Assembly (NCBI GenBank): GCA_035536185.1
Contig: DATLOM010000041.1
Location: forward strand, 1 to 64,000
Length of the DNA stretch: 64,000 bases
DNA from: GCA-2861595 sp035536185
Lineage (GTDB): Bacteria; Actinomycetota; Acidimicrobiia; Acidimicrobiales; GCA-2861595
Reading direction: 5' to 3'
Shown: positions 8,146-17,260 of the stretch, piece by piece
How positions within the stretch are numbered: the stretch's first letter is position 1
Layout of the letters: each line of letters opens with the position of its first letter
Translations under genes and position numbers: made by a program
The notes under the pieces: generated by a model
Told to the model about the DNA's origin: nothing
The model's database searches: none
The model's input: the letters and a program-made list of their open reading frames with translations, nothing else

Positions 8146-9296
8146 TGACCGCCACCACCACCGCCCTTCCCCCGCGGCGTGAATCGCTGTCCCGCCGCAG
8201 CTCTGCCGCCCCCTGGCGCCACGTCGACATCACCCTGGTGGCAGCCGTGCTGGCCGTGGCCGGCCTCGGCGTCCTCATGGTCTACAGCGCCACCCAGCGC
8301 CGCATAGACGGTGATCCCCACTTCTTCCTGCGCCGCCAGGCCATCTTCGCCCTGCTGGGCATCGGTGTGATGGTGGTGGTGGCGAGCATCGACTACCGGG
8401 TGTTCCGGGACTTCGCGCCGCAGATATACGTGGGGATCCTCGTGCTGTTGCTCCTCGTGCTGTCCCCGCTCGGGTCGAACCGGCGGGGGGCCCAGGCCTG
8501 GTTCCAGATCGGGGGCTTCCAGTTCCAGCCGTCGGAGCTGGCCAAGGTGGCGCTGATCGTCTGCATTGCCGCCTACGGCTCGGTCCACCGAGGGGATCTG
8601 AACGCCCGGCGGGTGCTGACCGTGCTCGCTCTGGCCGCCGGACCGATGGTGCTGATCAACGCCCAGCCGGACCTGGGGACGGTGCTGGTGTTCCTCGCCA
8701 TCCTCCTCGGCACCCTGCTGGTTGCCGGCGCCCGCCCCCGCCACATGGCCGCTCTCGGCCTCGTCGGCCTCGTCGCCGTGATCGCCGTGTTCCAGCTGGG
8801 CCTTCTCAAGGAGTACCAGAAGGACCGCCTCGGTGCCTTCCTGGAACCGAGCGACAACTCACTCAGCTCCACCTACAACCTCAACCAGTCCAAGATCGCC
8901 ATCGCCAACGGTGGCCTCACGGGCAAGGGGCTCTTCGAGGGCACGCAGACGAAGCTGGCCTACGTACCCGAGCAGCACACCGACTTCATATTCACGGTGG
9001 TCGGTGAGGAGCTGGGCTTGCTGGGCGCCGGTCTCCTCATGGTCGCCTTCGCCGTGGTGGTGTGGCGGATATGGCGAGCGGCGGCCCTGGCCAAGGACCT
9101 GTGCGGCACCATCGTCTGCGTCGGCGTTCTGTCCATGTTCGTGTTCCAGATATTCGAGAACGTCGGGATGACCATGGGGATCATGCCCATCACGGGCATC
9201 CCGCTGCCCTTCATGAGCTACGGCGGTTCCGCCACCATTGCCTGCTTCGCCGCCATCGGGCTGGTGCTCAACGTCCACATGCGCCGCTTCTCGTAA
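8145..9296 (+). CDS. rodA: RodA, SEDS peptidoglycan glycosyltransferase
   Basis: RodA polymerises lipid II into glycan strands and pairs with PBP2. The 383 residues form about ten membrane helices. Family marks include the FQPSELAKVAL stretch, QPDLGTVLVF, the loop with YVPEQHTDFIF (a signature of the SEDS family) and ITGIPLPFMSYGGS near the C-terminus. The cytoplasmic N-tail is Arg-rich. The gene starts inside the PBP2 stop and closes the mre operon. Confidence 0.95.
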   Translation: MTATTTALPPRRESLSRRSSAAPWRHVDITLVAAVLAVAGLGVLMVYSATQRRIDGDPHFFLRRQAIFALLGIGVMVVVASIDYRVFRDFAPQIYVGILVLLLLVLSPLGSNRRGAQAWFQIGGFQFQPSELAKVALIVCIAAYGSVHRGDLNARRVLTVLALAAGPMVLINAQPDLGTVLVFLAILLGTLLVAGARPRHMAALGLVGLVAVIAVFQLGLLKEYQKDRLGAFLEPSDNSLSSTYNLNQSKIAIANGGLTGKGLFEGTQTKLAYVPEQHTDFIFTVVGEELGLLGAGLLMVAFAVVVWRIWRAAALAKDLCGTIVCVGVLSMFVFQIFENVGMTMGIMPITGIPLPFMSYGGSATIACFAAIGLVLNVHMRRFS

Positions 9297-9336
9297 CCCC
9301 GCAGCAGGGTCCAAGGGGACATCCGGGCCCCGCAGC

Positions 9337-9342
9337 TACACT
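9337..9342 (+). promoter_or_regulatory. Putative -10 box upstream of radical SAM gene
   Basis: TACACT ends 10 nt before the ATG at 9353 and no Shine-Dalgarno is present, so a leaderless or very short-leader transcript is plausible. There is no clear -35 hexamer. Confidence 0.3.
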
Positions 9343-9352
9343 TGAACGGAAC

Positions 9353-11308
9353 ATGACCTCCCTCTGGCCACGGATCGAGCCGCTGCTGGCCAAGGTGCAG
9401 AAACCGGCGCGCTACATCGGCTGCGAGGACGGAGCACAGGCTCCCGTACATGCGCCGAACAAGGTGGCCTGGCTTCTCGCCTATCCGGACGCCTACGAGA
9501 TCGGGCTGCCCAACCAGGGGCTGCAGATCCTCTACGAGATCCTGAACGAGCGGCCCGATACCGTGGCCGAGCGCACCTACGCGCCGTGGGTGGACATGGA
9601 GGCGCTCATGCGGGAGCGGCGGGTGCCGCTGTTCAGCGTCGACACCCACCGGGCCGCGTCCGACTTCGACCTGCTCGCCTTCAACCTGTCCGCCGAGCTC
9701 GTCTACACCAACCTGCTGAACTGCGTAGACCTGGCCGGCGTGCCGGTGCGGGCCGAGGAGCGGGGGCCCGAGCACCTGCTGGTGGCCGCCGGTGGCCACT
9801 GTGCGTTCAACCCCGAGCCCCTGGCCGACTTCGTCGACCTGTTCGTCATCGGCGACGGCGAGGAGGTCGTGGCCGACATCACCGAGGTGGTGGGGGAGTG
9901 GAAGGCGTCAGGCCGCACGGCCGGTTCCCGTGAGCGGGTGCTGCACGGGCTGGCCAAGGTGCCCGGCGTGTACGTGCCGTCCATGTACGACGCCATATAC
10001 GACGGCGACCGGTTGGTGGCCGTCACGCCCCGTTATCCGGACGTGCCCGAGCGGGTGGAGAAGCGCACCATCTCCGACCTCAACGAGTGGCCCTACCCGA
10101 AGAACCAGCTCGTCCCTCTGACCGAGGTCGTCCACGACCGCCTCAACGTCGAGATCTTCCGGGGCTGCACCCGCGGGTGCCGGTTCTGCCAGGCGGGCAT
10201 GATCACCCGCCCGGTGAGGGAGCGATCGTCGGAGCAGGTCAGGACCATGGTCAGCCAGGGCCTCGAGCGCACCGGCTACGACGAGGTCAGCCTCACCTCC
10301 CTCTCCAGCGCCGACTACTCCGGCATCGAGGACGTGGTCGGCGGCATCGTCAACGACCCCATGTGCCAGGGCTCGGTGGGCGTGAGCCTGCCCAGCCTGC
10401 GGGTCGATGCCTACACCGTCGGCATCGCCAGCGAGATCGCCAAGGTCCGCCGCACCGGCCTCACCTTCGCCCCCGAGGGCGGCACCTGGCGGATGCGCCA
10501 GGTCATCAACAAGCTCATCCGGGAGGAGGACCTCTACGGGGCCGCCGAGTCCGCCTTCTCCCAGGGCTGGCAGCGCATGAAGCTGTACTTCCTCGTCGGG
10601 CTCCCGACCGAGACCGACGATGACGTCCTTGGGATCGCCGAGCTGGCCCGCAAGTGCGTGGCCATCGGGCGCAAGCACACCAACCGGGTCACCATCAGCA
10701 CCTCGGTCGGGGGTTTCGTGCCCAAGCCCCAGACCCCGTTCCAGTGGTTCGGCCAGGACACCTCCGGTGAGCTGCAGCGCAAGGTGAACCTGCTGCGCGA
10801 TGCCGTCCGCCGTGATCGCGGCGTCGCCCTCAAGTGGCACGACCCCCGGGCCACCATGGCCGAGGGGATCGCCAGCCGGGGCGACCGCCGGCTCGGGCGG
10901 GTGATCGAGCACGTCTGGCGGGCTGGCGGCACCTTCCAGGAGTGGTCCGAGCAGTTCGACGTGCGCCTGTGGGAGGACGCCATGGCCGCCAGCGGCCTCT
11001 CCCAGGAGTGGTACGTGCATCGCCACCGGGACGAGGACGAGGTCCTGCCGTGGGACCACGTCTCGGCGGGGCTCCACAAGGACTTCCTGTGGCAGGACTG
11101 GCAGGAGGCGCTCAGGGCCGGCGCCGTCGAGGACTGCCGGTGGACGCCCTGCTACGACTGCGGGGCCTGCACGGGCTTCGGCATCGAGCACGTGGTGGCG
11201 GCCACCACGCCTCCGGCCGGGGGCAGCCAAGGCACGGGACAGGATCTCGGGGTGGGTGCCTTCCCCGGCGGGTCGGTACCGGTGCAGTTCGTCGGGAGCC
11301 GGGCGTGA
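9353..11308 (+). CDS. B12-binding-domain radical SAM protein (TIGR03960-like)
   Basis: The 651-residue protein begins with a cobalamin-binding-like domain lacking an obvious DxHxxG motif, then a radical SAM core with the cluster motif FRGCTRGCRFCQAG (CxxxCxxC) near residue 270. The C-terminal part adds a Cys-rich stretch, CRWTPCYDCGAC, that may hold another cluster. In many actinobacteria and Firmicutes this protein is adjacent or fused to a DUF2344 protein, as here where the next gene overlaps it by four bases. The substrate is not established; proximity to RNase E/G and ribosomal genes hints at RNA or ribosome modification. The ATG at 9353 gives the family's N-terminus. Confidence 0.88.
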   Translation: MTSLWPRIEPLLAKVQKPARYIGCEDGAQAPVHAPNKVAWLLAYPDAYEIGLPNQGLQILYEILNERPDTVAERTYAPWVDMEALMRERRVPLFSVDTHRAASDFDLLAFNLSAELVYTNLLNCVDLAGVPVRAEERGPEHLLVAAGGHCAFNPEPLADFVDLFVIGDGEEVVADITEVVGEWKASGRTAGSRERVLHGLAKVPGVYVPSMYDAIYDGDRLVAVTPRYPDVPERVEKRTISDLNEWPYPKNQLVPLTEVVHDRLNVEIFRGCTRGCRFCQAGMITRPVRERSSEQVRTMVSQGLERTGYDEVSLTSLSSADYSGIEDVVGGIVNDPMCQGSVGVSLPSLRVDAYTVGIASEIAKVRRTGLTFAPEGGTWRMRQVINKLIREEDLYGAAESAFSQGWQRMKLYFLVGLPTETDDDVLGIAELARKCVAIGRKHTNRVTISTSVGGFVPKPQTPFQWFGQDTSGELQRKVNLLRDAVRRDRGVALKWHDPRATMAEGIASRGDRRLGRVIEHVWRAGGTFQEWSEQFDVRLWEDAMAASGLSQEWYVHRHRDEDEVLPWDHVSAGLHKDFLWQDWQEALRAGAVEDCRWTPCYDCGACTGFGIEHVVAATTPPAGGSQGTGQDLGVGAFPGGSVPVQFVGSRA

Positions 11309-12015
11309 AGGTGCGGCTGCGCTACTCGAAGCTGGGCAAGATCCGCTGGACCAGCCACCGTGACATGGCCCGCATGTGGGAGCGGGCATTCCGCCGCACC
11401 CACCTCCCGCTGGCCTACAGCCACGGCTTCTCGCCCCGGCCCAAGGTCAGCTTCGGCCTGGCCCTCCCCACCGGCGGGGAGTCGCTGGGTGAGTACCTCG
11501 ACGTGGAGGTCGCCCCCGAGGCGGCCGGCGACGTCGACGTTGCCGCGCTGCCGGGGAGGCTGAGCACCGCCCTTCCCGTGGGCGTTGAGGTGGCGGCCGC
11601 CGCCGTCATCGACGACCGCACACCCTCTCTCCAGCACGAGGTCACGTCCTGTGGGTGGACGGTCCGGGTCGACGGCATGGCCCACGAAGAGCTACGAGAA
11701 CTGGCTTCGGCGGCCGTATCGGCGCCGCAGCTGCTGTTGGCCAGGGAGCGCAAGGGGCACACCACCACCGAGGACGTGCGCCCCGGCATCCTGTCCTGCA
11801 CTGCGGAGGACGAAGGAACACTGCAGTGCGAGCTGGCCACCCAACCCAGGGCCCTCCGGCCCTCGGAGCTGCTCCGGGCCCTGCGGCCCGACCTCGAAGC
11901 TGCACTTGTACGAAGGACCCATCAATGGATCGAGCGCGACGGCGCGCGGGTGGAGCCCCTGGCTCTCCTGCTCGACGCCATGGGCGCCCGGCATGCCCAC
12001 GGGCGTGCCTCATGA
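11305..12015 (+). CDS. Radical SAM-associated DUF2344 protein (TIGR03936-like)
   Basis: The 236-residue protein starts with the family's KVRLRYSKLGKIRWTSHRD and has SHGFSPRPKVSFGLALPTG. It accompanies the preceding radical SAM protein across many phyla, often as a fusion, and probably assists in substrate binding; the exact reaction is unknown. The GTG start overlaps the previous stop (GTGA), so the two should be made together. RNase E/G follows 21 bp later. Confidence 0.88.
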   Translation: MKVRLRYSKLGKIRWTSHRDMARMWERAFRRTHLPLAYSHGFSPRPKVSFGLALPTGGESLGEYLDVEVAPEAAGDVDVAALPGRLSTALPVGVEVAAAAVIDDRTPSLQHEVTSCGWTVRVDGMAHEELRELASAAVSAPQLLLARERKGHTTTEDVRPGILSCTAEDEGTLQCELATQPRALRPSELLRALRPDLEAALVRRTHQWIERDGARVEPLALLLDAMGARHAHGRAS

Positions 12016-12036
12016 GCACCAGAAGGGATTTTCCCG

Positions 12037-14031
12037 ATGTCCGACCCCGTCCCCGAGAGCTCCGGCCAGGATCTGCCGGGGTCCCGCCCCTCGGCTGAGG
12101 GCAGCACCTCTCGACCCAACCGTTCCCGCCGCCGCGGTTCCCGTGGTGTCGCCCGAAACAAGCCACGACCGGACTCGACCTCTTCGGTGACGCCGGTGCC
12201 CGAAGGCGCACCCTCGCCGCAGCCCGACTCCGCACCTGCTGCCCAGCCCGCCGGGCCGTCTGCCCTCCCGAGGGTGGCCGCGCCGGCGCCCGAGTCGCCT
12301 GCATCGCCCCTGTCCGGAAGTGCTCCCAAGATCGGCGACAGCCGGCCGGCCCCGCCTTTCACGCCGCGTTTCCCGCCTCCCGCTCCGGGCGCCAAGCCCG
12401 CTCCTGTCCAGGCGGCCCCCGTGCCGGCACCCGTCTCGCCCGGCCCGCCGCGTCGGGACGCCACCGCTCCGCCACCGCCTGGCCCCGCCCCGGCTTCCAG
12501 ATCGGCCACCGAGGCTGCGCCCAACGACGCCGGTTCCCGTGCTCCCGCCGCCAACGGCGAGGCAGGATCGAGCGGAGGGCCGAAGAAGCGCCGGCGCCGG
12601 GGCGGGCGCGGGCGCGGGCGCGGGTCGGGTGGCGGCAACAAGGCCCAGTCGACTGGGCACCTGGCCGAGTCCCCCCTCGGCGAGGTCGAGGAGGAACTGT
12701 CGGAGCAGCGCCGGGGGCGCGAACGCAAGGGTCGCCCTGTCGGGCGCTACCTGATGTGCGTCCACGTGGCCGGCCAGACCACCCACATCGCCGTGCTCGA
12801 GGGGCGCTCGCTGATCGAGCACTACGTCAGCCGTCCCCAGGACGACGTCAACCAGATCGACGGCAACATCTACCTCGGCCGGGTCCAGAACGTGCTGCCG
12901 GGCATGGAGGCGGCCTTCATCGAGATCGGGACGCCCAAGAACGCCGTCCTCTACCGGGGCGATGTCCGCTACGACCGCGACGACGTCGAGGGCGGCGACA
13001 GCCAGAAGGACAGCAAGAACAAGGAGGCCCGGATCGAGCAGCTGCTGCGCCCGGGCCAGAGCGTGTTGTGCCAGGTCACCAAGAACCCCATCGGCCACAA
13101 GGGGGCCCGCCTCACCCAGGAGGTGTCGCTGCCGGGGCGGTTCCTCGTGCTGGTGCCCAACTGCGACACCTACGGGATCTCCAAGCGCCTACCGGACAAC
13201 GAGCGCAAGCGGCTGCGCAGGGTGCTCGACGAGGTGCGGCCGCCCGGCCACGGCCTCATCGTGCGCACCGCGGCCGACGGGGCCACCTCCGACGAGCTGC
13301 GCCGGGACCTCTCCCGCCTGCTGGCGCAGTGGGAGGAGATCGACAAGCAGGCCAAACGGACCAAGGCGCCGGCGGTCCTCTACTGCGAGCCGGACATGGC
13401 CGTGCGCATCATCCGGGAGGAGTTCAACCGGGACTACCGGGGCGTGATCATCGACGACCTCGGGCTGTACAACGACGTCCGGGCCTACGTGGCCAGCATC
13501 AGCCCCGAGCTGGCCGACCGGGTGGAGTACTTCGACCGCTCGGCCGACCCCCTTCCCCTGTACGAGCGCCACCACATCCACGAGCAGCTGCACCGGGCCC
13601 TCGATCGCAAGGTGTGGCTGCCCTCGGGCGGCTCGCTCATCATCGAGCGGACCGAGGCGTTGACGGTGATCGACGTCAACACCGGCAAGAACGTGGGCTC
13701 CTCCAACCTGGAGGAGACGGTGTACCGCAACAACCTGGAGGCGGCCGAGGAGGTCGCCCGGCAGCTGCGCCTGCGGGACATCGGCGGCATCATCGTCATC
13801 GACTTCATCGACATGGAGATCGTCAAGAACCGGAACGACGTCAACCGGGCCTTCCGGGAGTTCCTGGCCCGGGACAAGACCCGCACCCAGGTCTTCGACA
13901 TCTCCGAGCTGGGCCTGGTCCAGATGACCCGCAAGCGGGTGTCGGAGGGTCTGGTGGAGTCGTTCTCCTCCACCTGCCCCACCTGCAACGGCCGCGGCAT
14001 GATCATCGACGAGGATCTGCTTTCGTCCTAG
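12037..14031 (+). CDS. rng: Ribonuclease E/G family endoribonuclease
   Basis: This Mg-dependent single-strand endoribonuclease matures rRNA and initiates mRNA decay. The 664-residue protein has a disordered Pro/Ala-rich N-terminal extension with an Arg/Gly cluster (KKRRRRGGRGRGRG, about residue 185), which is typical of actinobacterial RNase E. After about residue 235 come the S1 RNA-binding domain (YLGRVQNVLPGMEAAFIEIG), the catalytic DNase-I-like domain with LTVIDVNTG and IVIDFIDME providing the metal-binding acidic residues, and the zinc-link region CPTCNGRG. AGAAGGGA 9 nt upstream supports the start. Confidence 0.93.
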   Translation: MSDPVPESSGQDLPGSRPSAEGSTSRPNRSRRRGSRGVARNKPRPDSTSSVTPVPEGAPSPQPDSAPAAQPAGPSALPRVAAPAPESPASPLSGSAPKIGDSRPAPPFTPRFPPPAPGAKPAPVQAAPVPAPVSPGPPRRDATAPPPPGPAPASRSATEAAPNDAGSRAPAANGEAGSSGGPKKRRRRGGRGRGRGSGGGNKAQSTGHLAESPLGEVEEELSEQRRGRERKGRPVGRYLMCVHVAGQTTHIAVLEGRSLIEHYVSRPQDDVNQIDGNIYLGRVQNVLPGMEAAFIEIGTPKNAVLYRGDVRYDRDDVEGGDSQKDSKNKEARIEQLLRPGQSVLCQVTKNPIGHKGARLTQEVSLPGRFLVLVPNCDTYGISKRLPDNERKRLRRVLDEVRPPGHGLIVRTAADGATSDELRRDLSRLLAQWEEIDKQAKRTKAPAVLYCEPDMAVRIIREEFNRDYRGVIIDDLGLYNDVRAYVASISPELADRVEYFDRSADPLPLYERHHIHEQLHRALDRKVWLPSGGSLIIERTEALTVIDVNTGKNVGSSNLEETVYRNNLEAAEEVARQLRLRDIGGIIVIDFIDMEIVKNRNDVNRAFREFLARDKTRTQVFDISELGLVQMTRKRVSEGLVESFSSTCPTCNGRGMIIDEDLLSS

Positions 14032-14046
14032 CCCGGCTGCCGCGGC

Positions 14047-14052
14047 TAGGAT
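14047..14052 (+). promoter_or_regulatory. Putative -10 box upstream of rplU
   Basis: TAGGAT ends 10 nt before the L21 ATG; the intervening CTTCTCTCTC contains no Shine-Dalgarno. A transcript starting close to the start codon would separate L21-L27 expression from the RNase gene just upstream. Confidence 0.35.
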
Positions 14053-14062
14053 CTTCTCTCTC

Positions 14063-14377
14063 ATGTACGCAGTGATCAAGACCGGTGGCAAACAAGAACG
14101 TGTCTCCGAGGGCCAGCGCGTCCAGGTGGAGCTCCTGGGCGGCCAGGAGGGCGACGAAATTTCCTTCACGCCCGTGCTCCTGGTGGAGGACGGCCAGGTC
14201 ACGGCGGACAACGGGCTCACCGGCGCCACCGTGTCGGCTCGTCTCGTGGGTGAGGCCGCCGGGCCCAAGATCCGGGGGTTCACCTACAAGAACAAGTCAC
14301 GGTCGCGCCGGCGCTGGGGCCACCGCCAGCACTACAGCGTGGTCGAGATAACGAACATCACGAAGGGCGAGGCCTGA
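14063..14377 (+). CDS. rplU: 50S ribosomal protein L21
   Basis: L21 binds 23S rRNA. The 104-residue product begins MYAVIKTGGKQ, the family signature, and contains IRGFTYKNKSRSRRRWGHRQ, the basic RNA-binding loop. It ends 3 nt before rpmA, the conserved L21-L27-Obg arrangement. Confidence 0.97.
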   Translation: MYAVIKTGGKQERVSEGQRVQVELLGGQEGDEISFTPVLLVEDGQVTADNGLTGATVSARLVGEAAGPKIRGFTYKNKSRSRRRWGHRQHYSVVEITNITKGEA

Positions 14378-14380
14378 CCC

Positions 14381-14644
14381 ATGTCCAAGACCAAAGGTGG
14401 CGGCTCCACCCGCAACGGGCGCGATTCGGCAGCCCAGCGTCTAGGCGTCAAGGTGTTCGACGGCACCGCCGTTCGGGCCGGCGCCATCATCGTGCGCCAG
14501 CGCGGCACCCGCTTCTATCCGGGCCACAACGTGGGACGCGGGGGAGACGACACCCTGTTCGCCACCGCTGACGGCCACGTGAAGTTCGGCGAGCGCAAGG
14601 GTCGCAAGCTGGTGGACGTGCTCGCCAGCACGGGGACCAGCTAG
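14381..14644 (+). CDS. rpmA: 50S ribosomal protein L27
   Basis: L27 reaches the peptidyl-transferase centre with its N-terminus. The 87-residue protein has the family motif GGGSTRNGRDSAAQRLGVK and GTRFYPGHNVGRGGDDTLFA. No extra N-terminal cleavage sequence of the Firmicutes type is present. Obg follows 11 bp later. Confidence 0.97.
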   Translation: MSKTKGGGSTRNGRDSAAQRLGVKVFDGTAVRAGAIIVRQRGTRFYPGHNVGRGGDDTLFATADGHVKFGERKGRKLVDVLASTGTS

Positions 14645-14655
14645 GCGAAGCTGCT

Positions 14656-15984
14656 GTGGCCGGCTTCGTGGACGAGGCCCAGGCCCACGTAAAGGGTGGT
14701 GACGGCGGTGCGGGCTCCGTCTCGTTCCGCCGGGAGGCGCACGTTCCCAGAGGGGGCCCCGACGGTGGGGACGGGGGCAAGGGCGGCGACGTCTGGTTCG
14801 TGGCCGACCCCAACGTGGCGTCGCTACTGTCGTTTCGCGACCACCCCCACCGGCGCGCCGGCAACGGCGCCCACGGCCAGGGCCAGAAGCGCCACGGCGC
14901 TTCCGGTGGAGACCTCGTGGTGAAGGTTCCCGAGGGCACCACCGTCAAGGACCGTGAAGGCACCGTGGTGGCCGACCTGGTGCGGGCCGGGCACCGCTTC
15001 CTCGCCGCCGCCGGCGGCCGGGGTGGGCGGGGCAACGCCAGCTTCCTGTCCAACCGCCGGCGGGCCCCGAGCTTTGCCGAGCAGGGTGAGGTGGGGGAGG
15101 AGCACTGGCTCGACCTGGAGCTGAAGCTGATGGCCGACGTGGCCCTCGTGGGCTTCCCCAACGCCGGCAAGTCCACCCTCATCAGCCGCATCTCTGCTGC
15201 TCGGCCCAAGATCGCCGACTATCCCTTCACCACCCTCGAGCCCCATCTGGGGGTGGTCCGCTTCGACGAGCACGAGCTGATCGTGGCCGACATCCCCGGG
15301 CTGATCGAGGGCGCCAGCGAGGGCAAGGGCCTCGGCCACCAGTTCCTCCGTCACGTGGAGCGGGCCCGGGTGCTCCTGCTGATGATCGACCTGGCCTCGG
15401 CCGAGGAGCGCCCGCCGGCCGAGCAGGAGCGGGTCCTGCTCCAGGAGCTGGGCCGCTACCGCCCCGAGCTGCTCGATCGCCCCCGGCTAGTGGTGGGGGC
15501 CAAGGCCGACGCCGCCGCCTTCGACTGGGACGGAGGGGAGAACGGCGCCGGCGCCGGGGTCGACAACGAGGCCTACGACATTGCCGGCGCTCCCTCTCGA
15601 GGCCTGCGGATCTCGGCTTTGACCGGAGAGAACCTGCGCCCGCTGCTCGGGCGCCTGGCCGAGCTGGTCACAGCCGAGCGGGCCGCGGCCCATGCTGCCG
15701 TGGTCGTGGAGGGCCACGAGGAGTTCGTGATCCACCGTCCTGCGGCCGAGGGCTTCGTGATCGAGCGCGGCGACGACGGCGCCTTCGTCGTGATCGGCCG
15801 GTCCACCGCTCGCGCTGTAGCCGTGAGCGACATCACCAACGCCGATGCCCTGGCCCATGTGCAGACCCGCCTCAAGCGTCTCGGGGTCGACAAGGCGCTG
15901 GCCAGGGCCGGCGCCCGCCACGGCGACGTTGTTCACATCGAGGGCTTCACCTTCGAGTACGAGGGCGGCGGCGGCTCGTCGTGA
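14656..15984 (+). CDS. obgE: GTPase Obg (ribosome assembly)
   Basis: Obg is a 50S-associated GTPase acting in ribosome maturation. The 442-residue protein has the Gly-rich OBG fold (about residues 1-155), the G domain with GFPNAGKST (G1), ADIPGL (G3) and VVGAKAD (G4, with NKxD altered), and the C-terminal OCT domain (from about residue 345, EEFVIHRPAAEGF) that occurs in actinobacterial Obg. The GTG start gives the canonical FVDEAQ N-terminus. Its last four bases overlap the proB start. Confidence 0.96.
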   Translation: MAGFVDEAQAHVKGGDGGAGSVSFRREAHVPRGGPDGGDGGKGGDVWFVADPNVASLLSFRDHPHRRAGNGAHGQGQKRHGASGGDLVVKVPEGTTVKDREGTVVADLVRAGHRFLAAAGGRGGRGNASFLSNRRRAPSFAEQGEVGEEHWLDLELKLMADVALVGFPNAGKSTLISRISAARPKIADYPFTTLEPHLGVVRFDEHELIVADIPGLIEGASEGKGLGHQFLRHVERARVLLLMIDLASAEERPPAEQERVLLQELGRYRPELLDRPRLVVGAKADAAAFDWDGGENGAGAGVDNEAYDIAGAPSRGLRISALTGENLRPLLGRLAELVTAERAAAHAAVVVEGHEEFVIHRPAAEGFVIERGDDGAFVVIGRSTARAVAVSDITNADALAHVQTRLKRLGVDKALARAGARHGDVVHIEGFTFEYEGGGGSS

Positions 15985-17072
15985 TCGTCGTCGCCAAGAT
16001 CGGCACCTCCTCCATTACCGACAGCCACGGCGAGATCGACAGGGGCGCCGTCCAGAAGCTGTGTGCCGAGACGGCCACCCTTCGGGGTGCCGGCCACAGC
16101 GTGGTCATCGTCACTTCCGGTGCGGTGGCGTCGGGCCTGCCCGCGCTGGGCCTCGCCGGCCGCCGCCCCACCGACATCGCCACCCTGCAGGCCATCTCCG
16201 CCGTGGGCCAGAGCCGGCTCATGCGGGTCTACGACGACACCTTGGCCGCCCATGGCCTGATCGGGGGCCAGGTCCTGCTGGCGCCTCTGGACTTCGTGCA
16301 CCGCCAGCAGTACCTGCACGCCCGCCAGACCCTCACCAGGCTGCTCGAGCTCGGCGTGGTGCCGGTGGTCAACGAGAACGACGCCGTGGCCGACGACGAG
16401 CTGCGCTTCGGCGACAACGACCGCCTTGCTGCCCTCGTCGCCAACATGGTCGACGCCGCCTTGCTGGTCCTCCTGACCGACACCCCCGGGCTGCTCAGCG
16501 CCGATCCCCGGCTGGTCGAGGGCGCGTCGCTCATCGAGGAGATCGTCGAGGTCGACCACGAGCTCGAGAAGGCGGCGGGGGCGGCCGGCAGCGCCCGGGG
16601 CAGCGGGGGCATGGCGACCAAGCTCGCCGCGGCCAAGATCGCCGCCTGGTCCGGTGTGAAGGTCGTGATCGCTTCTGCCGCCCGGCCCGGTGTGCTGGCG
16701 TCGGCGCTGGCCGGCGAGGCCGGGGTGGGCACCGTGGTGCACCCCCACGACCGGCGCCTCTCGGCCCGCAAGCTCTGGATCGCCTTCGCCGTGGCCTCTT
16801 CGGGCACCATCGTGGTGGACGACGGCGCCCGCCGGGCCCTGGTGGAACGTCATACCTCCCTCCTCCCCGCCGGCGTCGTGCGGGTGGAGGGTGACTTCGC
16901 CGTCGACGACGCTGTCGAGATCGTCGGCCCCGACGGCCTTGTCTTCGCCAAGGGCCTGTCCCGCCACCCGGCGGCGAGGGTCAGGGAGCGCGTCGGCAAG
17001 CGCACCGCCGACCTCCCCCCCGACCTCCCCCACGAAGTCGTCCACCGCGACGACCTGGTCGTCCTCCCTTAA
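15981..17072 (+). CDS. proB: Glutamate 5-kinase
   Basis: ProB makes gamma-glutamyl phosphate, the first step of proline synthesis; ProA, encoded at 23860, does the second. The 363-residue protein has the amino-acid-kinase fold (VVAKIGTSSI, TSGAVASGLPALG, PVVNENDAVADDELRFGDND, RGSGGMATKLAAAKIA) and a C-terminal PUA domain (about residues 270-355). It begins with GTG in the Obg stop. A roughly 6.8-kb stretch, largely on the opposite strand, separates proB from proA, which are often adjacent. Confidence 0.96.
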   Translation: MIVVAKIGTSSITDSHGEIDRGAVQKLCAETATLRGAGHSVVIVTSGAVASGLPALGLAGRRPTDIATLQAISAVGQSRLMRVYDDTLAAHGLIGGQVLLAPLDFVHRQQYLHARQTLTRLLELGVVPVVNENDAVADDELRFGDNDRLAALVANMVDAALLVLLTDTPGLLSADPRLVEGASLIEEIVEVDHELEKAAGAAGSARGSGGMATKLAAAKIAAWSGVKVVIASAARPGVLASALAGEAGVGTVVHPHDRRLSARKLWIAFAVASSGTIVVDDGARRALVERHTSLLPAGVVRVEGDFAVDDAVEIVGPDGLVFAKGLSRHPAARVRERVGKRTADLPPDLPHEVVHRDDLVVLP

Positions 17073-17093
17073 TCGGGCCCGGACGGGCCCCGA
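17073..17093 (+). terminator. Hairpin directly after proB stop
   Basis: TCGGG pairs with CCCGA, and CCC with GGG inside it with one bulged C. It begins on the base after the TAA stop. A second hairpin GTGGGG/CCCCAC follows at 17114-17132. Neither has a U-tract, as is common in high-GC actinobacteria. Confidence 0.4.
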
Positions 17094-17167
17094 ACCCTGT
17101 CCTCCTCCGGACCGTGGGGGCTCCTGCCCCACGCCCGGCCGTGTAGCTGATCGGCCCGCTTCTCCGT

Positions 17168-17210
17168 TGCGAGTACATAGTGGGCGCTTTCCGCCCCCTA
17201 TGTACTCGCA
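17168..17210. repeat. Palindromic repeat, copy 1
   Basis: The arms TGCGAGTACATAG and CTATGTACTCGCA pair perfectly over 13 bp and continue inwards through TGGGCG/CGCCCC around a CTTTC loop, giving a near-continuous 19-bp stem. The neighbouring bases TT on the left and GTCAACC on the right are also shared with copy 2. It lies in the convergent proB/pspA gap. Confidence 0.85.
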
Positions 17211-17260
17211 GTCAACCGGGCGAGTTCCCGCGCCACCCACTCTGAAGTCCGCCTTCTGAT

